64,000 nucleotides of DNA from Bombella apis (GCF_018221685.1 NZ_JAGJTM010000001.1:62001-126000), one strand, 5' to 3'. Shown: positions 1-9,329, counted from the first letter of the stretch. Translations and numbers: made by a program. The notes: generated by a model not told the origin, from the sequence alone.

Positions 1-1
1 T

Positions 2-1057
2 GACTATGCCCGCAAGATCATGACCCGCCTGCGGCACATCCCGGGGGCTGCCGATGTCGTCATCCAGCAGACGATGAAGACACCGACACTGATGATCCGT
101 GGCAACCGGACCTTCAGCCAGGCCACCGGCCTGACCGAGGCCGACCTCGCCAACAACCAGCTGATGACGCTCTCCGGTTCCAGCACGGTGGACCCGCAGT
201 TCTGGCTCGACCCCAGCAACGACGTCACATTCCCGCTGAACACCTACGTCTCGCAGGACCAGCTGACGCATCTGAGCGACCTGCTGACCATTCCGGTGGA
301 CAAGGGCGACGGCAACCCGACCGGTACGGGCGACCAGCTTCTGGGCAGCATCAGCACCGTCGTGCCGACCGGCACGCCGGGTGAGGTGTCCCACTTCAAC
401 TCCATGCCGGAGGTGGACATCTACGTCTCCACCGAAGGACGGGACCTCGGGGCCGTGCTGACGGACGTCAAGAAAGTCATCAGCGACACGAAATCCCTGC
501 TGCCCAAGACGGCCGCAACGGAGATTCATGGGGCCGCCGTGACCATGTACGGAGCCTATGGCCAGCTCATCATCGGGCTGATGGTTTCCATCGTGCTGAT
601 CTACCTGCTGATCGTCGTCAACTTCCAGTCCTGGATGGACCCGTTCATCATCATCACCGCCCTGCCCGGCGCACTGGCCGGGATCGCCTGGGCCCTGTTC
701 CTGACCGGGACACGCCTGTCCGTCCCGGCCCTGACAGGGGCCATCATGTGCATGGGGACGGCCACGGCCAACTCCATCCTCGTGGTGTCCTTCGCCAGGG
801 AGCGGATCGAGCTGCATGGTGATGCCCTCCGGGCAGCAACGGAAGCCGGGCGGGAGCGCATCCGCCCCGTGCTGATGACCGCCCTTGCCATGGTAGTGGG
901 GATGATCCCCATGGCCACCTCCAACTCCACCAATGCCCCACTGGGCCGGGCCGTGATTGGCGGGCTGATTGTCGCCACGCTGTCCACGCTGCTCTTCGTT
1001 CCCTGTGTCTATGCAATCATCCACAACCGTACTGCGCGTCATAAGGAGACCGTCTGA
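2..1057 (+). CDS. RND efflux pump inner-membrane permease, C-terminal part
   Basis: The reading frame is open from base 2, so the gene starts upstream of the window and only the last ~352 residues are present. The fragment holds part of the periplasmic porter domain (ending near the GAAVTMYGAYGQL stretch) and then five or six hydrophobic transmembrane helices, including the segment reading GAIMCMGTATANSILVV and the ARERIELHGDALRAA loop typical of AcrB/MdtB-like and HAE/CusA-like RND transporters. It should use proton-motive force to export small molecules through the adaptor and outer-membrane channel encoded by the next two genes. Its TGA overlaps the ATG of the adaptor gene, so translation is coupled. 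The substrate cannot be told from this fragment. Confidence 0.9.
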   Translation, partial: DYARKIMTRLRHIPGAADVVIQQTMKTPTLMIRGNRTFSQATGLTEADLANNQLMTLSGSSTVDPQFWLDPSNDVTFPLNTYVSQDQLTHLSDLLTIPVDKGDGNPTGTGDQLLGSISTVVPTGTPGEVSHFNSMPEVDIYVSTEGRDLGAVLTDVKKVISDTKSLLPKTAATEIHGAAVTMYGAYGQLIIGLMVSIVLIYLLIVVNFQSWMDPFIIITALPGALAGIAWALFLTGTRLSVPALTGAIMCMGTATANSILVVSFARERIELHGDALRAATEAGRERIRPVLMTALAMVVGMIPMATSNSTNAPLGRAVIGGLIVATLSTLLFVPCVYAIIHNRTARHKETV

Positions 1058-2256
1058 TGGCCAGCATGTCCCGCAAACACAAATTACTGCTCGGCCTGAT
1101 CGCCCTGGCGCTGGGCCTCTACATCATCGTGCTGCTGCTCGGCCGCATGGCCCACAACGCCCACCTGCATGACGTGGCGGAGCAGAGTGCCGTGCCCAAC
1201 GTGGCCATCATCCTGCCCCACAAGGCGGACAGCAAGGTGAGCCTCACGCTCCCCGGCACGATTGATGCCTGGTATCAGGCGCCGATCTATGCGCAGGTCT
1301 CCGGTTACGTGAAGATGTGGTACAAGGATTACGGTGCCGTCGTCCATCAGGGTGATGTGCTGGCCGAAATCAACGCCCCGGCACTGGATGCCCAGTACGC
1401 CCAGGCCCTGGCAGACCTTGATGCCCAGAAGGCCAAGTACAATCTGGCCTCCGTGACGGCCAACCGCTGGCGGGCCATGGGGCACTCCCAGGCCGTTTCC
1501 GGGCAGTCCGTCTCCGTCGCCACGGCGGATGAACAGGCCGCCTACGCCAAGATGGAAGCAGCCCAGCGCAATGTGGACCACTTCGCCGCCCTGGAGAAGT
1601 TCAAGCAGATCGTGGCTCCGTTCGATGGTGTCGTGACGGCCCGCTCCATCAATGTGGGTGACTATGTCAACAGCGGGGGCGGGCAGCTCAACGCCGCTGG
1701 TGGGGCCTCCGAACTCTTCACCGTGGCGGACACGCACCGCCTGCGTCTCTTCATCTCCGTGCCGGAAATCTTCTCCTACATGCTGACGGACGGGCTGACG
1801 GCGGAGGTCCACGTGCCGCAGTATCCGGACCGCATCTTCACGGCCAAGTTCCTGACGGCATCCCTCGGCTATGACCCCAACACGAGAACGGCCGTCTCCG
1901 AATTCACGCTGGACAATGCCGACCACGCCCTCTGGCCGGGGACCTTCGCCTCTGTCTCGCTGAAAGCCAACAATAATGCCTCCCACCTGCTGAAGATTCC
2001 CACGGGGTCCCTCGTCTTTCAGGAAAAAGGAATGCAGGTGGCAACCGTGGACCAGAAGAACACCGTCCACTTCAAGAACATCCGTGTCGGCAAGATGGCG
2101 GACAGCTCCACCGAGGTTCAGGCAGGCATCACGGCGGATGACCGCATCATCAACAACCCGCCCGCCGACCTTCTGGAAGGCGACCCCGTCCACATCGTGA
2201 CACCGGCCCGGGGCTATAACCAGAGCGGCTGGGAAGAATCCGGAGATGATGACTGA
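1057..2256 (+). CDS. RND efflux periplasmic adaptor (membrane fusion protein)
   Basis: A 399-residue HlyD/AcrA-type adaptor bridging the inner-membrane permease and the outer-membrane channel. There is an N-terminal membrane anchor (residues ~8-30, LLLGLIALALGLYIIVLLLG) with no lipobox, then the biotinyl-lipoyl-like half (YAQVSGYVKMWYKDYGAVVHQGDVLAEI), an alpha-helical hairpin rich in Ala and Gln, and the second lipoyl half (IVAPFDGVVTARSINVGDYVN). Beta-barrel and membrane-proximal domains follow. It lies between the permease and outer-membrane genes with 1-base stop/start overlaps on both sides, so the three genes form one operon. The Gln- and Tyr-rich QALADLDAQKAKYN region is normal for this family. 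Confidence 0.92.
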   Translation: MASMSRKHKLLLGLIALALGLYIIVLLLGRMAHNAHLHDVAEQSAVPNVAIILPHKADSKVSLTLPGTIDAWYQAPIYAQVSGYVKMWYKDYGAVVHQGDVLAEINAPALDAQYAQALADLDAQKAKYNLASVTANRWRAMGHSQAVSGQSVSVATADEQAAYAKMEAAQRNVDHFAALEKFKQIVAPFDGVVTARSINVGDYVNSGGGQLNAAGGASELFTVADTHRLRLFISVPEIFSYMLTDGLTAEVHVPQYPDRIFTAKFLTASLGYDPNTRTAVSEFTLDNADHALWPGTFASVSLKANNNASHLLKIPTGSLVFQEKGMQVATVDQKNTVHFKNIRVGKMADSSTEVQAGITADDRIINNPPADLLEGDPVHIVTPARGYNQSGWEESGDDD

Positions 2257-3923
2257 TGACCACCATGATCTCTGACCGTTCTTCCTCCATGAAGAAGACC
2301 CGCCGCAGGCTGGGCCGTCTTGCCCGCCGGGCTGCCCTCGGTGGCAGCCTGCTGGCCCTGACGGGCCTCGGTGCCTGCGACCTCGCCCCACGCTACGAAC
2401 CGCCGCATTTTGTCGTGCCGGACAGCTGGCAGGGACAGGCCCCCTTCGCCGTGGCGCAGCCCGCCGATGCCACCCTCCCCAGTGACTGGTGGACGCTCTT
2501 TCATGATCCGCTGCTGAACGAGCTGGAAGACCGGGCCATTGCCGAGAATGGTGACCTCCAGGCCGCCGCCGAGCGTTTCCTTCAGGCCCGCTCCCTCGTG
2601 GCCAAAGCCCGGGCGGACCTGCTCCCGCATCTTAGCCTTGATGCAGGCGGGTCAGACAACAAGCAGTCGGCAGACAGGCTCTTCCGCAACGGGGCCACGC
2701 TGACCCAGACGCAGGAAGAATATGCCGGTCTGGCCTCGTGGGAGCCGGACATCTGGTCCGCCATCCGCAACCGTGTCCGCATGAACCGGCAGGCCGCCCA
2801 GCAGGAGGCCGCCCGCTTCGCCATGGCACGGCTGAGCCTGGAGGCCGAGCTGGCCACCGACTACATCCAGCTGCGTGGTTATGATGCGCAGATCGCCATC
2901 TACCAGCAGTCCATCGCCTATTATAACCGGGCACTGGATGTCACCCGCACCCAGCTGAAATACAAGGCGGCCCCCCGGCTGGACCTCGCCCGGGCAGAAG
3001 CCCAGCTCTACACCACGCAGGCCGCCCTGTATGACATCCAGGCCGCCCGTGAGGTGACGGAACATGCCATCGCCGTGCTGACCAACAGTGCGCCCTCCAG
3101 CTTCCACATCGACCCCGTCAAGGCGCTGGACTTCCACCAGCCCAACATTCCGGCGGGCGTGCCCTCGGGCCTGCTCCAGCGGCGGCCCGACATTGCCAGT
3201 GCGGAGCGTGAGATGGCCCAGGCCAACCGGGCCATCGGCATTGCCCGTGCCGCCTTCTACCCGCATTTCTCTCTCAATGCGGATGCCGGGTTCGAGGCCA
3301 ACGGCTTCAAGCTGGCCAATCTGGCCAACTCGCTCTGGACCTACGGTGCCCGCATGAACATTCCACTCTTTGATGGCGGCGTGCATCGGGCGGAACTCCA
3401 GCGGTCATGGTCCGCCTACCGGGAGACACGGGACCAGTACCGCACGACCGTCCTCTCCGCCTTCCGGGAAGTGGAGGATGGTCTCTCCCGCACCAACCGC
3501 CTGAATCTGGAAAACCAGGCTCTGGAAAAGGCCGTCAATGCCAATCTGGAAACCCAGAACATGACCATGACGCTCTATCAGGGCGGTGTGGGCACCTATC
3601 TGGATGCCATTTTCAGCCAGGAAAACACCCTCCGCAGCCGCATCACGCAGGTGGAGGTGGCCACAAGGCTGTATCAGGCTGATGTTTCGCTGATCCGCAG
3701 CCTTGGCGGCGGGTGGGACTCCAAGAACCTTCCCACGATGGCCGAGACGCTGTCGGTCGGTGCCTTCCAGTATGAGGGGCTGCACCACCCCAAGCAGGTT
3801 GGTGACGTCAATGCCTCCGAACATCCCGAGGCCCATGAGGACCTGACCCATGATGCCCCGGATGCCGTAGGCCGTGGCACCAATGCCCACCTCAAGCCGC
3901 TTCCCATCGGGGCGATGCCCTGA
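2256..3923 (+). CDS. RND efflux outer-membrane lipoprotein, NodT family
   Basis: A 555-residue TolC/NodT-like outer-membrane channel. A twin-basic N terminus (KKTRRRLGRLARRAALGG) precedes a lipobox LTGLGAC, so the mature protein is probably lipidated at the cysteine near residue 40 and anchored in the outer membrane. Two OEP repeats follow, with the motif GVPSGLLQRRPDIASAEREMAQANRAIGIARAAFYPHFSL, which is diagnostic of NodT/OprM channels. The annotated ATG overlaps the adaptor stop. An internal ATG at 2289 would give a shorter signal peptide and is equally plausible. The ~85 residues after the second OEP domain (His, Asp and Glu rich) form a tail longer than in typical OprM proteins. Confidence 0.92.
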   Translation: MTTMISDRSSSMKKTRRRLGRLARRAALGGSLLALTGLGACDLAPRYEPPHFVVPDSWQGQAPFAVAQPADATLPSDWWTLFHDPLLNELEDRAIAENGDLQAAAERFLQARSLVAKARADLLPHLSLDAGGSDNKQSADRLFRNGATLTQTQEEYAGLASWEPDIWSAIRNRVRMNRQAAQQEAARFAMARLSLEAELATDYIQLRGYDAQIAIYQQSIAYYNRALDVTRTQLKYKAAPRLDLARAEAQLYTTQAALYDIQAAREVTEHAIAVLTNSAPSSFHIDPVKALDFHQPNIPAGVPSGLLQRRPDIASAEREMAQANRAIGIARAAFYPHFSLNADAGFEANGFKLANLANSLWTYGARMNIPLFDGGVHRAELQRSWSAYRETRDQYRTTVLSAFREVEDGLSRTNRLNLENQALEKAVNANLETQNMTMTLYQGGVGTYLDAIFSQENTLRSRITQVEVATRLYQADVSLIRSLGGGWDSKNLPTMAETLSVGAFQYEGLHHPKQVGDVNASEHPEAHEDLTHDAPDAVGRGTNAHLKPLPIGAMP

Positions 3924-3935
3924 GAGGGACGGCAG

Positions 3936-3963
3936 CTCCACCCGCCCCATCCGGCGGGTGGAG
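3936..3963 (+). terminator. GC-rich hairpin after the RND operon
   Basis: An 11-bp perfect inverted repeat (CTCCACCCGCC / GGCGGGTGGAG) with a 6-base loop starts 12 bases after the efflux lipoprotein stop codon. It lacks a clean T-run, so it may slow or end transcription only weakly. Confidence 0.45.
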
Positions 3964-4058
3964 ACCCCTGGTGCGGCCCGTCCACTTTTCTTCCCGTCAC
4001 TGGTAACATCTGATACAGCCTACGAATTAGTTTCGTCACCTGTTGAGGAGAGCATCCA

Positions 4059-5153
4059 ATGGCGCATTCCCCCCGCAAGGGCAGTCCGGCCCGCTGGGCG
4101 GCTGTCATTCTGCCGCCACTCTGTCTGGGTGGCCTGCTGGCCTGGACGGCCGACATTTTCAGTCCGGCCGCCATATCTCCTTCCCACTTCATGCAGCGCT
4201 TCCATAATGCTGGGGCTCCGGGTGATGGCTTCCGCCGTGCCCATGCCAAAGGCATGTGCACCACCGGCTGGTTTGATCCCTCTCCAGAGGGACGGGCCCT
4301 GTCCCGTTCCGGCATCTTCAGGGGCGAACATCTGCCTGTCATGGGGCGTTTCTCACTGGCTCCGCCACTGCCGTATCTGCCGGACAATCCCGCCGTGGCC
4401 CGCAGCCTTTCCATGCAGATACGCTCCCCATCCGGTGATGACTGGCGGCTGGCGCTGGTGGATGCCCCTCTCCAGTCCATGCGGGATATTGCCGATGCTT
4501 ACGCTTTCTTCGGAGCCGCAAAGCTGGACCCTGCCACCCACAGGCCCGACCCTGTGGCCGTTCAGGCCTATGCAGCCCAGCGCCCCTGGCTGAAAACGGC
4601 TTTTGCACAGGCAAAAGCCCACAAGCAGACATCCGACCTGACCAACGACACATACAACAGCCTCGACAGCTTCATCCTGACAGATGAAGCTGGAAAAAAG
4701 ACAGCCGTCCGCTGGGCTGCCGTGGCGCAGGAACCCTTCAGCCCGGCTGACGGCAGTGGCGCCAATGATGGCAACTATCTCTTCAAACGGCTGGTCCAGA
4801 CGCTGGATCAACGGCCCCTCCGCTGGGACATCGTTGCCACGGTGGCCCGTAAAGGAGACCCGGTCAACGACTCCAGCCAGCCATGGGACAATGCGGACCA
4901 GAAGGTAACGGTCGGCACGGTGACCTTCACGAAGGCCTACAGCGAGGATGAAAGCCCCTGTGGCCCCATGGTGTTCGACCCCACCATCCTGCCTGACGGA
5001 ATCAGCGCCTCGGACGACCCGCTGCTGGCCCTGCGCTCGTCAGTCTACATGAGGTCCTATGCAACCCGGTCTGCCGAGCACAAAGCACCCAGCATGGTCA
5101 CGCCGGGCGATGTTGCCAGTCCGACCCTCACACAAGACGAGAAGGGCCAGTAA
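4059..5153 (+). CDS. Catalase-family (SrpA-like) periplasmic haem peroxidase
   Basis: A 364-residue minimal catalase-fold protein, shorter than classical ~480-residue catalases. The distal-haem motif RRAHAKG places the catalytic His at ~62. Near the C terminus, an Arg-x3-Tyr pair (R326, Y330) matches the proximal haem-ligand region of catalases. One hydrophobic N-terminal segment (residues ~12-32) looks like a signal anchor, suggesting action in the periplasm. The ribosome site GAGGAG lies 8 bases before the ATG. A cytochrome b561 gene follows 3 bases after the stop. This pairing is common for SrpA-like peroxidases and suggests that electrons from the quinone pool reduce peroxide. The substrate peroxide is inferred. 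Confidence 0.85.
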   Translation: MAHSPRKGSPARWAAVILPPLCLGGLLAWTADIFSPAAISPSHFMQRFHNAGAPGDGFRRAHAKGMCTTGWFDPSPEGRALSRSGIFRGEHLPVMGRFSLAPPLPYLPDNPAVARSLSMQIRSPSGDDWRLALVDAPLQSMRDIADAYAFFGAAKLDPATHRPDPVAVQAYAAQRPWLKTAFAQAKAHKQTSDLTNDTYNSLDSFILTDEAGKKTAVRWAAVAQEPFSPADGSGANDGNYLFKRLVQTLDQRPLRWDIVATVARKGDPVNDSSQPWDNADQKVTVGTVTFTKAYSEDESPCGPMVFDPTILPDGISASDDPLLALRSSVYMRSYATRSAEHKAPSMVTPGDVASPTLTQDEKGQ

Positions 5154-5156
5154 CCC

Positions 5157-5705
5157 ATGTCTTTTCCACAGAATACAGGCCATGCTACGCCCTTCCCCCG
5201 CCTCTCCATCCTGCTGCACTGGGTGATGGCGGTCCTCATCATCGTCATGCTCTTTGTCGGGCTGGTCATGGCGCATGACTCCACCATCCACTATGCCGGT
5301 CTCTTCACGCTGCATCGCACGGTGGGGTTCCTGCTCCTGCTGCTGGTGGTCATCCGGCTTGTCAACCGGTTTGCCAACCACACACCTGCCCTGCCAATGG
5401 ACATGCCCGGCCCCATGAAGCTGGCCGCCCATTTCTCCCATATCCTGCTTTATGGCTTCATGATCGCCCTGCCGCTGGTCGGCTGGGCCATGCTCTCGGC
5501 TGGCGGATACCCGATCACCCTGTGGGGGGGCTGCCACATCCCGCCGCTCATGGGCTTCCATCCCCATCTGTGGGGTGTCCTGCGCTGCCTGCACAGTCTT
5601 CTGGCCTATGGGCTGATCCTGCTCATTCTCGCCCATATCGGAGCGGCCCTGCTGCACGGCATCATCCGGCGGGACGGTGTCATGGGCTCCATGCTGGGGC
5701 GATAA
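5157..5705 (+). CDS. Cytochrome b561 family protein
   Basis: A 182-residue four-helix integral membrane protein of the prokaryotic b561 family (CybB/YceJ-like). Conserved histidines for two b-type haems are visible: RLSILLHWVMA near the N terminus, LFTLHRTVGFLLLL in helix two, and two in the C-terminal half (LAAHFSHILLYG and HIGAALLHGII). The family oxidises ubiquinol or passes electrons across the membrane. It is cotranscribed with the catalase-like gene (3-base gap) and is probably its electron donor. The gene ends just before a strong terminator hairpin. Confidence 0.9.
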   Translation: MSFPQNTGHATPFPRLSILLHWVMAVLIIVMLFVGLVMAHDSTIHYAGLFTLHRTVGFLLLLLVVIRLVNRFANHTPALPMDMPGPMKLAAHFSHILLYGFMIALPLVGWAMLSAGGYPITLWGGCHIPPLMGFHPHLWGVLRCLHSLLAYGLILLILAHIGAALLHGIIRRDGVMGSMLGR

Positions 5706-5720
5706 AAACCTCCAGACACG

Positions 5721-5754
5721 AAAAAAGGCGGCTCCATGATGGAGCCGCCTTTTT
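5721..5754. terminator. Bidirectional rho-independent terminator
   Basis: A perfect inverted repeat AAAAAGGCGGCTCC / GGAGCCGCCTTTTT with a 5-base loop lies between convergent genes (cytochrome b561 and aldehyde dehydrogenase). The A-run and T-run on the two sides allow termination in both directions. Confidence 0.9.
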
Positions 5755-5784
5755 CATGACCAAAGATACGGGCCAGCCCGTTCT

Positions 5785-7176
5785 TCAGAACGGAGAGTCA
5801 ATGTCCATGACATTGACGAGCTTGTGATTCACGAATTCCTTGATCCCAAGGCTCATAAGTTCACGCCCATAACCGGAGCGGGCAATACCGCCGAAAGGCA
5901 GTTCCGCTTTGGTCGTGGTCGGGTGGTTGATGAACACCATGCCGGTACGGATCTTGGACGCCACACGAACTGCCCGGGCTTCATCCCTGGAGAAGATGGC
6001 GCCACCCAGACCATACGGAGAGTCATTGGCGATGCGAACGGCATCGTTCTCATCCTTGGCACGATAAAGCTGGGAAACCGGGCCAAAGAACTCCCAATGA
6101 CGGGCCTCATTGTTCTCATCCAGTTCCGTCAGAACAACCGGCTGGAAAAACGCCCCCTGGTTAGGCACGGCTACAGGAATGGTCTCAGCCTTCGCTCCCT
6201 GCTTGACGGCTTTCTCCACCATTTCACGCAGATCATCCGCAGCCTGCTGGGAAGCAAGAGGAGCGAAATTGGTGTTCGGGTCCAAAGGATCCCCGGCCCT
6301 CAGCTCGGCAATGCCCTTCTTGTACAGTTCCACAAAGCGGTCATAAAGGCTGTCCACCACAATGATGCGCTTGGCAGAGACACAGACCTGACCGGCATTC
6401 CAGTGGCGGCCGAACACGGCCCATTTGACGGTCTTCTCAAGGTCGGCATCATCCAGAACGATGAAGGCATCGCTGCCCCCCAGCTCCATGGTCGCCTTCT
6501 TGAGAGCCTTGCCAGCAGCACCAGCCACGATGGACCCGGCCCGCTCGGACCCTGTCAACGCCACACCACAGGTACGGGGATCATCCAGCACCATCTCCGT
6601 GAATTTGTGCGGCATGTAGATATTCTGGAACAGCCCCTTCGGTGCGCCCGCTTCTTCAACCAGCTCCTGGCAGGCAGCAGCACACTGCGGCAGGTTGCCT
6701 GCATGTTTCAGAAGGACCGCATTACCAGCAGAAAGCTGTGGCGCCACAATGCGCAGCACCTGATAATACGGGAAGTTCCAGGGTTCGATGGCCAGCACGA
6801 TGCCCTGCGGCTCATACACCAGCTTGGCACGCCCCATCTTGGGGTCGGAGAGCTTCAGGTCTTCCGGCTTCAGCAGCTCTGCCAGGTTCTCGGCATAATA
6901 TTCGCAGATCTGGGCAGACAGGATGGCCTCGGCCTTCCCTTCGGCCAGAACCTTGCCCATCTCCAGCGCAGCCAGACGGGCCAGCTTCTCCGCATCACGG
7001 CGCAGCAGGGCACCGATGTTCTTCATGAGCTTGGCGCGCTCTTCAAAGCTGGTTTCCCGCCATGCTTCGTAAGCCTCATGTCCCCGGGCCAGGGCGGCCT
7101 GAACGTCCTGTTCCGTTGCTTCCGGAAACTCTTTGACAACTTCATTCGTATAAGGATTAACAGTGGCAAATGCCAT
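5785..7176 (-). CDS. NAD(P)-dependent aldehyde (succinate-semialdehyde-type) dehydrogenase
   Basis: A 463-residue aldehyde dehydrogenase superfamily protein that oxidises an aldehyde to the acid with NAD(P)+. The catalytic set is intact: Asn134 (EPWNFPYYQ), general base Glu231 (ELGGSD) and nucleophile Cys265 (GQVCVSAKR). The N terminus (FATVNPYTNEVVKEF) and overall length match the short succinate-semialdehyde dehydrogenase subfamily, although the real substrate is not fixed by sequence. The gene lies 133 bases downstream of the YqhD-type reductase on the same strand. The two may be cotranscribed and would give reductive and oxidative routes for reactive aldehydes under the NemR-like regulator. 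Confidence 0.92.
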   Translation of the reverse strand: MAFATVNPYTNEVVKEFPEATEQDVQAALARGHEAYEAWRETSFEERAKLMKNIGALLRRDAEKLARLAALEMGKVLAEGKAEAILSAQICEYYAENLAELLKPEDLKLSDPKMGRAKLVYEPQGIVLAIEPWNFPYYQVLRIVAPQLSAGNAVLLKHAGNLPQCAAACQELVEEAGAPKGLFQNIYMPHKFTEMVLDDPRTCGVALTGSERAGSIVAGAAGKALKKATMELGGSDAFIVLDDADLEKTVKWAVFGRHWNAGQVCVSAKRIIVVDSLYDRFVELYKKGIAELRAGDPLDPNTNFAPLASQQAADDLREMVEKAVKQGAKAETIPVAVPNQGAFFQPVVLTELDENNEARHWEFFGPVSQLYRAKDENDAVRIANDSPYGLGGAIFSRDEARAVRVASKIRTGMVFINHPTTTKAELPFGGIARSGYGRELMSLGIKEFVNHKLVNVMDIDSPF

Positions 7177-7309
7177 GATACACCTCGTTCTTCCCGGGTC
7201 CCTGCAGCGGAACCTGGGTGTGATATGGACAGTGTTGAATCACTGCCCAAAGGTCGGCTGGGGAGCAACAACACGGACCATTGCCGCCCCCCAACCAGAT
7301 ATTGGAACC

Positions 7310-8470
7310 TTACAAACTTCTTTCCAGAACTTTGCGGCTGATTTCTGACGTAATGTCCTGATGTTCACCAAGAGTTGTCATGCCATGCTCTTCCAGCTGG
7401 GCAATGATGGGATCAATACCAGCACGGTCAATGTCGTAGGCAGAAAGACGGACCGGAATCTCCAGCCCTTCAAAGAAGGCTTCGATACGGGCAATAGCGG
7501 CATCGATGCGCTCATCTTCCGTGCCTTCCGTCAGCCCCAGAACACGGGTGGCATATTGCAGCAGCTTGGCACGCTTCTGCTCCCGACGCTCCTTCAGCAT
7601 GGCCGGGAAGACGATGGCCAGCGTGCGGGCATGGTCGATCCCGTATTTCGCCGTCAGCTCATGGCCGATGGCATGGGTGGCCCAGTCCTGCTTCACGCCA
7701 GCCCCGATGAGACCATTCAGGGCCTGTGTTGCCACCCACATCAGGTTGGCACGCAGGTCGTAGTCATCAGCAGGAGCACTGGTGATGCGCTGGCCAATCT
7801 CATGCAGGCTCAGCAGCAGGCCCTCAGCGTAGCGGTCCTGCACCATCGCATCCTGCGGCAGGGTCATGTACGCTTCCATCACGTGGACGAAGGAATCCGC
7901 CACACCATTGGCCACCTGCCGGGGCGGCAGGCTGAAAGTGCGGGTCGGGTCCAGAATGGAAAAGACCGGGAAGACGTGCGGGTTCGAGAAAGCCAGCTTG
8001 TCGCCCGTCTCCTTGCGGGAGATCACGGCAATGCTGTTCATCTCCGACCCGGTAGCGGGCAGTGTCACGACCGTTCCCAGCGGCAGGGCCTGCTGGACCG
8101 TCTCACCCTGCTTCAGCAGGATTTCCCACGGTTCGCCCTGATACGGCACGGCAGCAGCAACGAATTTCGTGCCATCCATGACGGAACCGCCACCAACAGC
8201 CAGAAGGAAATTCACCTTCTCCTTGCGGGCGACCTCGACAGCCTTCATGAGCGTCTCGTAAGTCGGGTTGGCTTCAATCCCGCCAAATTCGCAGAATGTC
8301 CGCTGCCCCAATGCCTTGCGGACTTCACCCAGCGTACCGCTCTTCTCGGCGCTGGCACCACCATAGAGGACAAGAACCCGGGCCTGCTGGTCGATCTGCT
8401 CATCCAGCCTGGCAATCATCCCTTTGCCAAAAAGGATTTTTGTCGGGTTATAGAATTCAAAATTATCCAT
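7310..8470 (-). CDS. yqhD: Iron-type NADPH-dependent alcohol dehydrogenase / aldehyde reductase (YqhD-like)
   Basis: A 386-residue group III alcohol dehydrogenase closely resembling E. coli YqhD (387 residues). The nucleotide-binding motif GGGSVMDGTKF and the metal ligands Asp192, His196, His266 and His280 line up with the zinc/iron site of YqhD. The family reduces short aldehydes, glyoxal and methylglyoxal with NADPH, and so protects against reactive carbonyls. Two copies of a GACCGGTC operator lie 40 and ~140 bases upstream of the ATG, and the same sequence precedes the adjacent TetR gene. Control by that repressor is therefore likely. Confidence 0.93.
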   Translation of the reverse strand: MDNFEFYNPTKILFGKGMIARLDEQIDQQARVLVLYGGASAEKSGTLGEVRKALGQRTFCEFGGIEANPTYETLMKAVEVARKEKVNFLLAVGGGSVMDGTKFVAAAVPYQGEPWEILLKQGETVQQALPLGTVVTLPATGSEMNSIAVISRKETGDKLAFSNPHVFPVFSILDPTRTFSLPPRQVANGVADSFVHVMEAYMTLPQDAMVQDRYAEGLLLSLHEIGQRITSAPADDYDLRANLMWVATQALNGLIGAGVKQDWATHAIGHELTAKYGIDHARTLAIVFPAMLKERREQKRAKLLQYATRVLGLTEGTEDERIDAAIARIEAFFEGLEIPVRLSAYDIDRAGIDPIIAQLEEHGMTTLGEHQDITSEISRKVLERSL

Positions 8471-8509
8471 GCTGTCCTCCTTGCCGCTCTTTCAGGCCAG
8501 ATCACATAA

Positions 8510-8521
8510 TAGACCGGTCAT
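8510..8521. promoter_or_regulatory. Putative TetR (NemR-like) operator, copy 1
   Basis: The 12-mer TAGACCGGTCAT, with palindromic core GACCGGTC, sits 40 bases upstream of the yqhD start. The same 12-mer occurs twice more, around the neighbouring TetR gene, and was not noticed elsewhere in the window. Confidence 0.75.
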
Positions 8522-8611
8522 CTTTAACAGCCATGTGAGATACCATTCTCTCCCTGGTCCCAAAGCCTTTAAGGAATCGGCCCTGAGCCTTCATCGGGAA
8601 CACTCAATAAA

Positions 8612-8623
8612 TAGACCGGTCAT
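8612..8623. promoter_or_regulatory. Putative TetR (NemR-like) operator, copy 2
   Basis: A second exact TAGACCGGTCAT, 102 bases from copy 1 (nearly ten helical turns), in the region between the TetR gene and yqhD. The spacing would permit looping or cooperative repression of yqhD. Confidence 0.7.
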
Positions 8624-8646
8624 CTCGAAAATGAAAGACCCTTCCC

Positions 8647-8683
8647 GAAAAAAAACTTTCCTGCTTCGAAAAAAGACAGGAAA
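8647..8683 (-). terminator. Rho-independent terminator of the tetR gene
   Basis: On the minus strand, a TTTCCTG / CAGGAAA stem with a 13-base loop is followed by a run of eight T, just downstream of the TetR stop codon. It separates the tetR transcript from the yqhD promoter region. Confidence 0.75.
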
Positions 8684-8693
8684 CCGGGATGAT

Positions 8694-9287
8694 TCAGACT
8701 GTCACAAGATGACGGGTCGCCTCGAAAGCCTCCTCGAACGGAGCCTGCTGGTGCGTGACCTTGACCAGCAGAGTGGCTCCGAGCCACGTCTGATACACGG
8801 CAGACGCCAGATACCGGGCGGGCAGCGCCTTCGTGATGGAGCCATCCTTCTGCCCCTCCTCGACGATACGGGCCAGACAGTCCACGATCCGGGTCGTGCC
8901 TTCGGCAAGGATCAGCCGCATCCTCTCCGAAAGATCGGACACCTCCGCCGCCAGCTTGACGACAAGACATTTCTCATTGAGGCAGCCATCCTGCTGGGCA
9001 TCCACCCAGCACTGGCAATACAGAGACAGTTTCTCAAACCCGGTCCTGCCCGTCTGCGCAATGAGAGCTTCCAGCTTGACCAGATACTGCTCGTTGTAAA
9101 GCTCCAGAAGGGCAGCCCCGAAATGCTCTTTCGACTCGAAATAATGGTAGAACGAGCCTTTGGGGATACCAGCTGCCTCCAGAATCTGGCTCAGCCCCAC
9201 GGCAGAAAACCCCCGCAGCCCAATGAGAGGGCGGGCAGATTCCAGAATACGCCGACGGGCCTGCTCATGCTTTTCTGCAACTGTCAT
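8694..9287 (-). CDS. TetR-family repressor, NemR-like
   Basis: A 197-residue TetR regulator. The N-terminal helix-turn-helix reads GFSAVGLSQILEAAGIPKGSFYHYFESKEHF (residues ~26-56), the usual TetR DNA-recognition pattern. The ligand domain has a cluster of four cysteines (91, 93, 102, 107: CQCW and GCLNEKC), reminiscent of the redox- or electrophile-sensing cysteines of E. coli NemR. The gene is followed by the YqhD-type aldehyde reductase, and an operator-like GACCGGTC palindrome lies 43 bases upstream of its own start. I infer an autoregulated repressor released by reactive aldehydes or oxidants. The ligand is not proven. Confidence 0.88.
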   Translation of the reverse strand: MTVAEKHEQARRRILESARPLIGLRGFSAVGLSQILEAAGIPKGSFYHYFESKEHFGAALLELYNEQYLVKLEALIAQTGRTGFEKLSLYCQCWVDAQQDGCLNEKCLVVKLAAEVSDLSERMRLILAEGTTRIVDCLARIVEEGQKDGSITKALPARYLASAVYQTWLGATLLVKVTHQQAPFEEAFEATRHLVTV

Positions 9288-9329
9288 GCTGTAATCCTAT
9301 CAGGAAAGACCTGTTCTGTCCACAAAGAA

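Noticed and set aside
2256..3923. Large ORFs on the opposite strand (for example 1084-2391, 5824-7341, 20391-22334, 33-37 kb plus strand)
   Set aside because: They are long only because of high GC and codon periodicity of the true genes; they lack recognisable domains, ribosome sites or signal peptides.
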